The notes under the pieces are model-generated. The model saw only the letters and a list, made by a program, of their open reading frames with translations. It was not told the DNA's origin and searched no databases. From Cordia subcordata (taxonomy: Eukaryota > Streptophyta > Magnoliopsida > Boraginales > Cordiaceae), in assembly GCA_028554755.1 (NCBI GenBank), contig JAPTOF010000004.1:3272501-3336500 (forward strand): 64,000 nucleotides of DNA, in the 5' to 3' direction. A program made the position numbers and the translations under genes. Position 1 is the stretch's first letter; the number at the start of each line of letters is the position of its first letter. Positions 12,285-24,000 of the stretch are shown here, piece after piece.

Positions 12285-13230
12285 TAGACAATGTATAGTG
12301 TAACAATTGTTTTACTGTCGCAGAAAAAAAAAAAGAAAAGAAAAGAATTGTTTAAACCAGAATTCTATCCTTACCCCAATCCGTTTTCACTTATTCAATT
12401 TATTTTAAAAGGACGAATAATTGACTCAAATATTACGTCGCACATATCAGTAGTCTATGCTTAGAAAAACTTCTAGAAAATAATTAGTAATAATTTACAA
12501 AAGAACCTATACTAACTAGGAAATATGCCAATATATAATCCAAATCCAATCAAATCAATTTATATTATCTTACTAATAGCGTGTTTGGAATGATCTTATT
12601 TTAAGATACTTATTCTATTGAAATTTAGGGATATCTTATAAGATTTAAGATATTTTATCACATGCACTATGTATTTTATAATTATAAAAAATAAGATGGG
12701 GTGGATTACTTATTTCTTATAAGATAAAAAGTATGATTTTGTTTTGGATTTTCATAGAGTGCATGATAAGATTTCTTAAATCTTATAAGATATACCCTTA
12801 TTTCAATAAGATAAGTATCTTAAAATAAGACAGAGCATAATACCGTATCTGGACTAGCCATGAAAATTACTTTAAAATAAATTTGACTTTAGCTAGTTAA
12901 CTACTCTCACTATTCAAATATTTATTGGTTACCATAACAGTTAACTAGCTAGCCCTTTAAGTGATTGTATATTTTCCTTATTGGTAATTTTAAGCAATTA
13001 TCTATTTGCGCAAAAACTTTGATTAGACTATTTCTAACACCAGTTTAATCAGACAAGGTCATTGCCTTGCTTTTAGGATTTACGTCAGAATAGAATTGTT
13101 TGATACTCCTACCTCTTAGACAATGTAGTAATACATAAGGTTACGTCAAAAAGTACCATATAGACCAATACACAAAGCCATCCACAAAATTCCAACAAAA
13201 ACACATTGATAACTTCTTGACAAAGACTAC
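12285..13230. repeat. Duplicated segment Y (copy 1)
   Basis: Aligns in the same orientation with 15050-15650: shared anchors include GTAACAATTGTTTTAC (near 12299 and 15065), CATTGCCTTGCTTTTAGG (near 13060 and 15489) and CAAAATTCCAACAAAAAC (near 13184 and 15605). This copy carries an extra 259-bp MITE (12579-12837) that copy 2 lacks. Confidence 0.8.
12579..12837. mobile_element. Long-hairpin MITE flanked by TAATA
   Basis: 259 bp with two arms of about 80 bp that are nearly perfect inverted repeats (left arm has CTTATTTTAAGATACTTAT; right arm its complement near 12811-12829). TAATA lies directly on both sides (12574-12578 and 12838-12842). The paralogous segment near 15335-15360 has a single ACTAATACGG at this place, i.e. 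the empty site. No open frame inside. Confidence 0.8.
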
Positions 13231-13254
13231 ATATGTGTGTGTGTGTATTTTACC

Positions 13255-13775
13255 ATCTTTTGGGCTGCCGAACATTTAGAGGAGTGACTGAATAGAGGTT
13301 TATACTATATGCTCGCTGTTTATATCATTAATGCTTCAATATGCGAACAACTTTTTATTCTTATTGTAAAGATATACATACTTTTGCATGTACCGAAGTG
13401 CGTGTGATTTTTGATAGTTTTGGGCTTGCATATTTCCTTTGAGAAGGTTTGAGATAAGAGTAAGAGCGTGTTTTGGCTTTGCTTATTTGAATGCTTATAA
13501 ACATCTAGAGGAAAGCATTTTTTCGCATTTTTTTTTTATTATTTGGTGCTTATAAGCTCCAAATAAGCCCTGCCAAATCCCCTTTCGATGGTGTATATGC
13601 AAAACAGAAGCTTTTCTTTATGGAGAAGGCCAATGATTAAATGAAGAGTCTAATTAAGTGCTAACTTTTGCTCAAAATATTAATCGTTAGGAGAAAAACT
13701 TAATTACAATTATTACAAACTAGAAAAAGCTAAAGAATCACTACCACTGCTTATATTTTCACTCAATCTAAAGTA
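13255..13775. repeat. Duplicated segment X (copy 2)
   Basis: Direct-orientation copy of 7853-8390, starting ATCTTTTGGGCTGCCGAAC. It directly follows segment Y copy 1 (ends about 13230), so the join between about 13230 and 13255 looks like the junction of a tandem duplication. Contains another copy of foldback family A (about 13464-13580). Confidence 0.8.
13464..13580. mobile_element. Foldback MITE, family A (copy in segment X')
   Basis: Same hairpin unit as at 8066-8176: GTGTTTTGGCTTTGC on the left and TTTGGTGCTTATAAGCTCC on the right, with an AT-rich loop. It sits in the same relative place in the duplicated segment, so it was present before the duplication. Confidence 0.6.
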
Positions 13776-14372
13776 CAACTCTAATCGAAACAAATCAAAC
13801 TTTATCTCACGTACATAATAAGACCATTCCGCGACCCTCACAAATTATGGTAAATTCTTTTACTTCACCCCATCCGAGAAATAATCATTCAAACATAAGA
13901 TTTCGACTCGAAAAAATTGTAACAACAATAAGCTTTGGAGACTAACATCATAATAATTTGATTGGGAAGCTCATGATTGTGGGCACGTGCTATTGCTGAC
14001 AGAAACAACGTACGAAACATCGCCAATAGGCTAGCATGGGATGGTCTCATAGTAATTATATGACTTACGATCACACGAGTTTGCTCTCCAAATAAAAGGG
14101 AAATTAACTGGATCAACTACTTATTATTATACACGACATGAGGATGTTTATTAAGATTGGCAAATTTAAAGGTACGTACGTTAATTTGTTTTATTAGGTA
14201 GTATTGATTACATAAATTAAATGATAACATAACAGAATTTGTTTTTTTATTGAAAGTACTTATTTTTTAAACTCCATATATATATTAATATAACCACACC
14301 GTTCATTTTTCTTTAATCATCTAAAGCATTTTATCTCATTCACTATAGGAAAAGAAAAAGGAAGAAGAAATA

Positions 14373-14640
14373 TCCTAGGCCACTCCTCTCATACATTATA
14401 TTAAATGATTTTTGAGATAGAATCTCATCGATTTTTAACACAGTATCAAAGTTAGATCTCGACCAAATTTCTCGTTTCATTCATGTGTGATTTATCTCTG
14501 TTTGTTTTACTCATGAGTTCTCCATTTGGTTTTTACCAAATAACACGTGAAGAGAATGTTGAGACATTCTTCCCACATTAAAAATTTTCAAGCTTTAAAA
14601 CCTCAAAAGTCAATAGAAATATTGAGCAAAAGAGAAAAAT
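14373..14640 (+). mobile_element. TRIM-like miniature LTR retrotransposon remnant
   Basis: Left to right: an LTR 3'-end-like stretch (CCACTCCTCTCAT ... CATCGATTTTTAACA), then CAGTATCAAAGTTAG at 14441-14455, close to the initiator-tRNA-Met binding site TGGTATCAGAGC. About 110 bases of interior follow, then a purine run GAAGAGAA at 14549-14556 placed as a polypurine tract, then TGTTGAGACATTCTTCCCAC, a typical plant LTR start, at 14557. No gag/pol coding. The outer ends of both LTRs are missing or too decayed to see. Confidence 0.55.
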
Positions 14641-15049
14641 TAGATAGAAATGTAAGACGAATAACTATACACAATGCCAGTTTGTTTGAGTGGCAAACGC
14701 TCAACAACCAATTGATAAATTCACTACCCAAATGGCCAAAGTAAATATGGTTCATGTGTTTGCTGATATTTGTGATGTGATGGCCCAGGAAGAATTAAAT
14801 ACTGCTCTCAGTGTCCACCGAAGTGTTTAGATCTATCATATTTATTTAACATAAAATGGGAGGTCGAGGATTTAATACTTTTTTTCAAATTCATCGTGGC
14901 AATAATAATACAAATCTAACTCCATGTATACATCTCTAAAGTGTTATTAATCTTATGAATTGGAACACCATTACATCGTTTTAGAGATTGTTCCATTTTT
15001 GATACCTGAATAACAAAAGAGAAAATTCGATAAGAGTGAGTAACGTTTG

Positions 15050-15647
15050 GTCATACAATATATAGCGTAACAATTGTTTTACGTCCAAAAGGAGAAGAAA
15101 AAAAGACAATTTTTTAGACCATAAGTTTGTCCTACTCTAGTTTGTTTTCATTTATTCAATTTATTTTAAGAGGACAAATAACTTATTCAAATATTTGTGT
15201 CACACATATCAATGGTCTACGCTTAGAAAAACTTTCACAACAAAATTAGTAATTAAAAGAATAAAAGACTACACTACCAATATAATTTAGCCAACCACTA
15301 AACAAAAGACCAATTTGTTTTACCTTACTAATACGGCATTTAGACTGACTCGTGAAGCATTATTCTAAAATAAATTTGACTTCAACTGACTTTGTATGTT
15401 TTCTTTATTTTTTAACTTTAAGCACTTATCTGTTTAAGCAAAAGCACTGATTAGATCATTTTCTGACACTACTTTTAATCAGACAGGGTCATTGCCTTGC
15501 TTTTAGGATTTACGTCAGAATAGAATTGTTTGATACTCCTACTTCTTATACAAATGTAGTAAAAAAAAAGTACCATATACACCTATAGACAAACAAAGCC
15601 GCCCACAAAATTCCAACAAAAACATATCGATAACTTCTTGATAATGT

Positions 15648-15650
<3 letters not shown>
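15050..15650. repeat. Duplicated segment Y (copy 2), upstream of the alcohol oxidase gene
   Basis: Direct-orientation partner of 12285-13230. Without the 259-bp MITE the two are collinear with small indels. It ends at a (TG)n(TA)n tract. Its last ~50 bases (AAAGCCGCCCACAAAATTCC onward) recur at about 15940-15990. Confidence 0.8.

Positions 15651-15693
<43 letters not shown>
15648..15693. repeat. (TG)n(TA)n microsatellite
   Basis: A short TG run passing into an uninterrupted TA run of about 39 bases, followed by further TA/ATT-rich sequence. It separates segment Y copy 2 from the AT-rich MITE before the third short copy. Confidence 0.95.
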
Positions 15694-15699
<6 letters not shown>

Positions 15700-15711
15700 T
15701 ATATATTATTT

Positions 15712-15934
15712 TTGGACCTATTTGGATTGATTTTTTTTTAAAAAAAAATATATTTTTTTAAAAAATTATATTAAATTTACAATAATTATATGATTTAATT
15801 TTTAAAAAAATTAAAATTTTAAAAAAAATTCAAATATAACCCTTTTTTAAAATTAAAATTTTTAACTTTTTAAAAAAAATTATTTTTTAAAAACTAAAAA
15901 AAAAAATACTTTTAAAAAAAAACAATCCAAAAAG
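15712..15934. mobile_element. AT-rich Tourist-like MITE, family C copy 1
   Basis: Ends GGACCTATTTGGATTGATTT and, inverted, AATCCAAAAAGAGCCC; interior is almost wholly A/T with long T and A runs. The same termini (GGGCCTGTTTGGATTG form) bound the element at 39835-40034. Lies inside the alcohol oxidase promoter region. Confidence 0.55.
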
Positions 15935-16038
15935 AGCCCAAAGCCGCTCACAAAATTCCAACAAAAACACATCGATAACTTCTTGATAATATATATATAT
16001 ATATCTCGTGGCTAGGCACCTAGAGAAGCAAAAAGAAG
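15935..16038 (+). promoter_or_regulatory. Proximal promoter and leader of the alcohol oxidase gene
   Basis: A third short copy of the segment Y end (AAAGCCGCTCACAAAATTCC to CTTCTTGATAAT) is followed by a TATATA tract at about 15988-16004, 35-50 bases before the ATG at 16039. If this is the TATA box the 5' leader is very short. A small palindrome CTAGG-CA-CCTAG sits at 16012-16023. Inferred from position only. Confidence 0.4.
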
Positions 16039-19000
16039 ATGGAGGAAAGAGAGAGCCGCCATAGCCGTCCTATGTTGAGGAGTGTAAGAAGGGAAGGCAG
16101 CAGGAGCTACAGCCATGGCTTCTCAACATCACAGATGGAAACATTAGCTGCAGTCTCTGAAACTCTCATTCCTCCTCTGCCACTTGAATATGCTATCAGC
16201 AGCAAGGCACTTGCTTCCTTCTATCAGTCTTCTGCCTCCCTGCCTCCTTTTCCTGATGAGGTGTGTGATTCTTTTTTTTTCGACTTTTTCTCTGCAATGA
16301 TCTTCTTTTTTTATATGTATAAACATTCTTGACATGTCTTGCTGTGCCCTTTTGTCCTTAAATATTTCGTTAGTTTATTATGTCGGTAAGATCGTTGGAG
16401 AAAGATAAACGGGGTGAGACAGTAATATAGGTGATGCCTTCATTCTCTGACTTTGTCTCTCCAATCGTTTTTTACGTTCTTGACATGTTTGGTGTATCTT
16501 CTGTCCTTAAATATTTCATTAGTTTTCAACCACTGTTACGATCCTTGGAGAAAGATAAACCGGGTGAAACGTAATTTAGGATGATGCCTGCATTCTCGGC
16601 TTATTGACTTTGTCTCTGTAAATCTTTTTTCCACATCCTTGACATGTTCGGTGTATCTTTTGTTCCTAAATATTTCGTTCGTCTAGACTATTGGTAAGAT
16701 TGTTGGAGAAAGACAAACGGGGTGGACCGTAATCCAGGGTGATGCCAACATTCTCTGACTTATTGATTTTGTCTTTGTAATCCTTTTTTCTTTTTCACAT
16801 TCTTAACATGTTTGGTGTGTCTTTTGTCCTCAAATATTTCATTAGTCTAAACTATCGCTAAGATCATTAGAGAAAGATAAACGGGGTGAAACATAATCTA
16901 GAGTGATATAAGGTGATACCTTCGTAATCTTTTCTTTTACATTCTTGACATGACTTGGGGGGCCTGTCCTTAAATATTTCGTTAGTCTATGCTATCGATA
17001 AGATCGTTGGGGAAAGATAAACAAAGGAGGGTGAAACGTAGTCTAGGGTGATGCCTGCATTCTTCTCTGACTAATTGACCTTGTAATCTTTTTTCACGTT
17101 CTTAACATGTTCGGCGTATCTTTTGTCCTTAAATCGTTAAGAACGCTCTGCATTCTGGATTATATTCATCAGCTTTGCTTCTAGTACAAAAAGAATGTCT
17201 AAACTATTTCTATTATTCTTTTGTTTTTCTTTATTCTTTTGTTTAATAGGTCGCGGAACTATTGGTGAAGAGAGGCTTGCCTGAAGCTGTGGCTCTTGTA
17301 AAATTAGTTCTGAAGCTTCTGTCAACTAGGCTGGGGACTCTACTGCTTTGTGGACACATTTGTTTAAGTTGGAGATGGCCGTTCGTTCAAAAGTTTTCAG
17401 AGTTATCTTTGGAGAAGAGAGAAAGATTGCTGAAGAAATGGTCGAGAGAAACTTTCCTAATCCCACTAAGAATGGTTTTCTTAGTGCTCAAAATTTTTAT
17501 TTTCTACATTTTCTTCACTTGGGTAATGCTTCAAGCCTAGTTTTCACATTTTGCGGATAGATTTGATTTGATATCATTAAATGCTTGCTCTCAAAAAAAT
17601 GGGTGGTAGTTGGATATATTAAAGAGTGATTAATATTGCCATAGATATGCATAATCTAAGACTTGGGCAATTATCTTAGATTGCAGAAATTGAGTTCTTC
17701 TTTTTTCTTTCTTTTAACCTTTTCTTCAATTGTTGCAGACCGATGAAAATTCAAAGAATCCTTCATGGGAAGCAATCGGATACGAGGTAGACAGCAGAGA
17801 AAATGAAAGCAAAGTCCTGGACAGACCACTTGAGAAAGGCCTAATAGAAACCATGAACCACAGTGATTCATCTCTGAAGGAGTCCCTCATCCGGAAAGGT
17901 CTCGATGTCTCGGAAGATCCGGAAAACAATGTTTATTTGATCAAATGTGACGTTGTCATTGTTGGTTCTGGCTGCGGAGGAGGGGTTGCAGCAGCCATCC
18001 TTGCGAGTTCCGGTCAGAAAGTCCTTGTCCTTGAGAAAGGTCACTACTTTGTGCCAGAAGACTATTCAGGTCTTGAGGCGCCTTCACTGAATGAGCTTTA
18101 TGAATCAGGTGGTATATTGTCTACTCTAGATGGGAAAGTGATGATCATGGCAGGGTCAACAGTTGGGGGTGGTTCTGCCGTGAATTGGTCGGCTTCTATT
18201 AGAACTCCTGACCATGTTCTCAAAGAATGGTCCGCAGAACACAAGCTTCAGATGTTTGGAAGCTCTGAATATCGGTCTGCCATGGACTCTGTCTGCAAGA
18301 GATTAGGTGTCACAGATAAGTGTTGCCAGGAAGGGTTCCAAAACCAGGTGCTCAGAAAGGGCTGCGAAATTCTTGGTCTCAAAGTTGAGCCAGTTCCAAG
18401 GAATTCCTCAGAAAGCCATTATTGTGGTTCCTGTTCCTATGGCTGCAGAACGGGAGACAAAAAAGGGACCGACTCTACTTGGCTTGTCGATGCTGTTAAC
18501 AGTGGCGCGGTGATCTTAACAGGTTGTAAAGCGGAGAAGTTGATGCTGGATCATGACAAGGATTCATATACAAGAAAGAAATGCTGGGGAGTGATAGCAA
18601 CGACCAAGAGTAAGAACATCAAGAAGAAGCTGCACGTACTGGCACGAGCAACAATTTCAGCTTGTGGCTCTCTCTTGACACCCCCCTTGTTAATATCCAG
18701 TGGTTTGGAGAACAAAAACATCGGCAAGAATCTTCATCTACACCCTGTGGTATTTGCTTGGGGATACTTCCCAGAGAACATCTCAAACATTGAAGGCAAA
18801 TGCTATGAGGGAGGAATCATTACTTCCCTCCACAAGGTGGAGTCTCAAGAATCTAATGTCCAGGCCATTGTAGAAACTGCAGCCCTTGGACCTGGTTCAT
18901 TCTCCGTTTTGGTTCCATGGGTTTCAGGGCGTGACATGAAGGACAGGATGACAAAATATGCACGAACTGCAACTCTATTCGCACTGGTCAGAGATCAGGG

Positions 19001-19469
19001 TTCAGGGGAAGTTAAAGAGCAAGGACGCATAAAATACCGAATGAGTTCAACCGATAAAGAAAACCTTAAAGCTGGACTGCGACACACTCTGAGGATACTA
19101 GTAGGGGCGGGAGCTGTCGAAGTGGGAACACACCGAAATGATGGACAAAGAATTAGATGTAAGGGTATTAAGGATGAGGATTTGGAGGAGTTCCTTAACA
19201 CGGTTACAGCGGTGGGAGGGCCGAGATCAAAGGCAAAGCATTGGACTTCGTATTGCTCTGCACATCAGATGAGTAGCTGCAGGATGGGTGCTACCGAAGA
19301 AGATGGTGTAATTGATGAGAATGGAGAGTGTTGGCAAGCAAAAGGGTTGTATGTATGTGATGGAAGTGTGCTGCCCACTGCAGTTGGTGTCAATCCTATG
19401 ATAACTATTGAATCAACTGCTTATTGCATTGCAAAGAGAATTGCAGAGTCCTTGAAGAAGGAAAGATAA
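16039..19469 (+). CDS. FAO: Long-chain fatty alcohol oxidase (GMC oxidoreductase family)
   Basis: FAD enzyme that oxidises long-chain fatty alcohols to aldehydes with H2O2 release; membrane-bound in plants. Exons 16039-16260, 17250-17522, 17739-19469, all phase 0, give 741 aa, the usual length. N-terminal landmarks are [13 protein letters not shown] and IPPLPLE. Exon 2 carries VKRGLPEAV and two hydrophobic stretches ([31 protein letters not shown]) likely to anchor it. Exon 3 has the dinucleotide-binding [13 protein letters not shown] at about residue 238, [12 protein letters not shown], the GMC signature region, His at about 674 in [10 protein letters not shown] and Asn at about 717 in [10 protein letters not shown]. 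No frameshift or stop is seen, so the gene looks intact. Intron 1 (16261-17249) is mostly a minisatellite. The FAO subtype number cannot be fixed by eye. Confidence 0.93.
16331..17143 (+). repeat. Minisatellite of about 157 bp units filling alcohol oxidase intron 1
   Basis: Five full and one partial unit, each starting (G/A)ACATGTTyGGTGTATCTT-like, at 16331, 16482, 16641, 16805, 16947 and 17104; periods 151, 159, 164, 142 and 157. Each unit carries TTAAATATTTC, GGAGAAAGA(T/C)AAAC, and a GTGATGCC-like segment. The last unit breaks off near 17143. Units are clearly diverged, so the array is not very recent. Confidence 0.95.
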
Positions 19470-21078
19470 GATTTAACTCTTTTTCTTTAGCAATCTTCTC
19501 ATACTCTCTCAGATTGGACATGTTTGCCAATTCTGAGTAGGTGACTATTTATTTAGCCTTTGAAATCAATGAATGAAAGTACTTGCCCCCTTTTTTTTTT
19601 CTTTTTCTGCTTTTGCTTCGAGATAGACTAAATCGAGTCCAATTAAGTCTTCTCCTATTCGGTGGAATGACTACTGCTTCGAAGTCTTCCAAATAAATGA
19701 ACTAAAATTTGCAGCAGAAGCAACTTACATGATAAGAAGCTCGAAGGTTTGAGCTCTTAATAACACTCCCCATGAGAATTTGCTTATAGAGAAAACATTA
19801 ACAATTTTATCAGCAATATCAAGTTGAATAAATTTGCTTAATTATTATAAACATATTTAACAAAATACGTACAATTTGTTTTACAAATTTTCCTAAGACT
19901 GATTTTTAACGTGTAGATATTTTGTCTTAACGCGTACATTACATGGTAATGAACAAAGGTTGCGAACAAGTTTGTAACAAGATCTGCAAAACGCACATGA
20001 AAGCTCACAATCAGTTTTCTCAAAAAGATCCTTCTAACCTCTTCACTTTAACGGCCACGTTAGTCAAATCTCATGTTACGTCTTGGTTGTACAACATACT
20101 GATTTTCCTTTAATTTTTCTATAGCAAAGACACTTAAACAAGAATTCGTGTGCACGAAACTAGAGACAACCCCTCTTAACAATATCATCTAATCACATAA
20201 CCAAACCTATCTATTGAAATAAAGGCCACCAATCTGATTTATAGACTTTTCTGTATGCAAGTAGCAGCTCGTTCATAAGCACAGCTGCGTAGCTGCACTC
20301 TGCACTAAGCTGAGGTAAACCAACAGTGCAATCGATGAGCCGTTAATTCTATCTCCCCCTCAGAGGTGAGTTTTTTCTGGTAACTCCTTCCGGCAATCCT
20401 CCCAGATGTAACCTATTGACACATCTTTATAACGTTTACCACTCTACTCATCACTGCCTTAAACGAAACTCTATATTAGCAAAGCCGCTGGATCAAGAGG
20501 GCTTTAAGCATCATATCCTATACAAGGGATTGTAGTATAAAGAACAACCTGATAGGCCAAGGGAAGGGATCCCTATCCCACATAGGCTTGCTTTAGTTTG
20601 GAACTTTTCTGGGGACTTCAGATCTAGCAAATTTTAGGCTCATATAATTCAATGTCCTTGATTTTTTCTCCACAGAAAACAGAAACCAAAATCAGTATGA
20701 TTCTCCCGGGTATTCGATGGTTTAAAGAGAATCACGTAGCAAGGGAAACATATAAATTATTTTCATGAGTTCAAACAGGAAAATAATCCTCAGTCAGCTA
20801 TCCGACACTCCCGGCATAAAGAGGAAAACAGGACATGGAAGAATTGCAAGTCACAGTGCCATTAAGCCGCAACTGAAGCCAGTAGATCAGGTGTCACTGG
20901 CAGTGAAAGATTTATTGTGATCAAAAAGTTACCTATGAATCATTCACTTCAAATTGGACAAGAGTCAAATTTAAGACTCCCTGAGAAGACACCATAATTT
21001 GCATTTAATTGAATGAATTTGACTTGTTCATACCCTTCCAAGGGCATATACTGGAGACCTGACCTCAAAAGGATTCTT
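19470..21078. other. Intergenic DNA between convergent genes
   Basis: Holds the 3' ends of the alcohol oxidase (+) and the succinate-CoA ligase beta gene (-). No gene, repeat family or RNA gene could be supported. Several short open frames are not convincing. Confidence 0.5.
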
Positions 21079-24000
21079 TTAGCTAGCTAATGCCTTGACT
21101 GCCTTCTCCGCTGCATCATCCAGATCTTCAGCTGTAATTAAAGTCATACCACTTTCCTGCAAACCCGAACAAACAAGCCACCAGGGATTGTTTAAAACCT
21201 CTTATTTTTGATATCTTCCAACATTTATCAATTTTCGAGAACAGGCTGAATTTATTGCCATAAGATGTGGTTTATAGTTTACCTTCAGAATTCTCTTGCC
21301 TTGGTCGACATTGGTACCTTCAAGTCGCACAACAACTGGTACCTTGAGTTGAACCTTCAATAAACCCAACATGTTAACAAACGGGTTTGGCAAACAGTTG
21401 ATAATTTGAAAGATCCAGCATCACTGAAACTGTTTTATCTTCATAACCACTGAGGTGTCTTTCTATTAACAGCCAAATAGAGATCACTCATCAAACTACG
21501 AGGTCTGTCAAGAATCAGAAAACTAGATTGTCCAAAAATCTTCCAATATTAAAATGAATAAGTGAATAAGGGAACTAAGAAAATTGGGTTATTTAATGAG
21601 CTTTGGTTTTTCTAAAGTGAAAGTGGAAGAATTGGATTTGGACTTGGCCTAGCAACTAAGATTTTATCAATGATACCCTTTTCCATGGCAATCATTCACC
21701 CATGAGAAGCGGAAATGCAAAACTGACCTCCACAAATGAGGGGCCAATGAGGCCTTAGCCTAGTGGACTGAGGTCCTAAAACCATTACCCAAGCTATGAC
21801 TTGATTTGGTTAATGGTTTATCAAATTGATTCTTAAATATTCAATGTAATTCGTATCTCTATTATGTACGGATCCTTTCAACTAAACGTGTACTTAGTAC
21901 TGTAGTGCATCCATCTTTCTTTCTCGAAACAGGGGAGATATGGAGGTGCAACACATTTTATCGCCAGAAAGAATGAAAATACAAGTTACATCAACCAACA
22001 TAACTCACCAGTTTAGCAGCATTAACAATTCCACTGGCTATAACATCACACTTCATGATTCCTCCAAAAATGTTCACAAGAATTGCTTTCACCTTGTCAT
22101 CTGAAGTTAAAATCTTAAAGGCCTCCACAACCTATTCCAATTATTCAACTAGCAGTTAGATTTATTCGTACCCAAGATAAGTAAATCAAAATTCAGCAAC
22201 TAACAGAAACAACAGATAATGATACTTTACATGCACTCCACATGTTTAACACGATACTGTAATAATTATTATTTAAAAAAAAAAAACACCTGCATTCAGA
22301 AATTTAATTGCCAAAAGCAGACTTACCTGGCCTTCAGAAGCATTTCCACCCACATCAAGGAAATTTGCTGGAGTTCCTCCATGTAACTTAATGATATCCA
22401 TGGTAGCCATTGCCAATCCAGCACCATTTACCATGCAACCAATTTCTCCATCTAACCCAATGTAATTCAAGTCAGCTTTAGCAGCAGCAACCTGTCAGAA
22501 GTCAAAAGGACCAATTTCAACTGTAAGATAAAAAGGTGCATAAGGTTGCATATGGTTATCTGGTCTTCACACAAGGATGCATATACAAGCATATCCTGAT
22601 ACACTCCATAGACCAAAGCGAGGCAATACATACCTCGCGAGGATCCTCTTGTGTTGGGTCGCGAAGGGCAAATATCTCTTTCTGACGGAAAGCAGCATTA
22701 TCATCAAAATTGAGCTTTGCATCAGCAGCTACCATCTGGTTATCAGAGGTTTCTGCAAGAGGATTGATCTGTACAAAATAGTACCATTAGTATTAGAAGT
22801 TCCAAGCTCAAGCTCATTAATGTCTGAGTAGCATTTTCAAGTACACTGCTTGCCAAGGAATATCAGAAAATTCTCTTACCTCCAATAATGTACAGTCACA
22901 TTCACAGAAAAGTTTATATAACTTCTTCACTTGTTCAATTGAAGCATTTCTGTCAGCCGCCTTGGGAGCCAAACCATCAACCACCTTGGCAGCATCCTCA
23001 TCAGTAATTCCTTTGAAAACATCTATTGGCACCTGAGAAAAATTATAGTCAAAATCTCCTGTCAGCACGTCAAAATCTTAATTGCAATCAGCATTCGTAT
23101 TGCATTATTAAAATTCTGGACAGAAAAAAGCAACCTTTATAATCATATCAGGGAATTTCTCTGCAAGGTCTTCGATGCTGGTGCCTCCTTTTCTGCAGGC
23201 AATAATAAGCTGCAAGTGCAATTTTATCATTATTATTAGTGGTCAGTTTGAACTCATAAAGTTACCAACCATTTCTCTCATATACCTTCTACATTGTTTC
23301 CTCAAAGGAATCACAAAAAGGGAAATTTTGGATCACCAACAATGTCAAGATAAAGTCAAGGTCTATCAACACAAACAGCTATGAAGCTCTAGCCAGAGTA
23401 CAGCCTGTAGAAAATATCATCATCGAGAAGAGTCCAGATTGCAAAAAAAATATTGATATTCCAGCAGCACATTATAGCAAGAAATTTCTTACTTAGAACA
23501 AGAATTGGATACCAGACAACCAAAATTCAAGATTCTTGCAGCTCCACAAAAGCCATGAAGTCTCAGAGCAATGTATATGTACCAACCTAAAGTTTTTACA
23601 GCCAAGGGACTAGCAACAAGCATATATAACAATAAATAAAGGTCACCTCCACAGATTACTTAAAACTAGTGTCAATCTAAGTTACTTTTGACCCATTTTC
23701 CCTAATTTCTAATATATGTGATAGAATCAAAGCAATTAATATTAGAAATTTCAGTAAGATCTGTTCTCTAGGCTAAAAAATAAAGCACCAAAAGATTGCC
23801 AGCAGAATCCTGAGCAGGAATGGATCAATCTAATATTCAAGAATACAAATGCTCAATGGCATCGCTCTCATTTTTAAAGTAATAAAGTAATGTAAAGCTC
23901 ATATTTCCTTGTTCAAGTTAAAATTCCATGACCCATGAAATGAAAGACATTTAAAATTCCAACAAATGCATTTTCCTTAAGTAATAGTTTTGACCACAAA

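Noticed and set aside
13889..14116. Minus-strand open frame within the duplicated region
   Set aside because: Not conserved with the other duplicate unit, no domain, and short.
1088..19469. Functional clustering of phytochelatin synthase and the alcohol oxidase
   Set aside because: The two genes are about 8.6 kb apart, act in unrelated pathways, and nothing in the sequence suggests co-regulation beyond the local duplication.
21735..21830. Sequence TAGCCTAGTGG (21757-21767), like a pol III A box, in ligase beta intron 10
   Set aside because: No B box at the right distance and no tRNA-like fold; at best a very decayed SINE head, so not listed as a feature.
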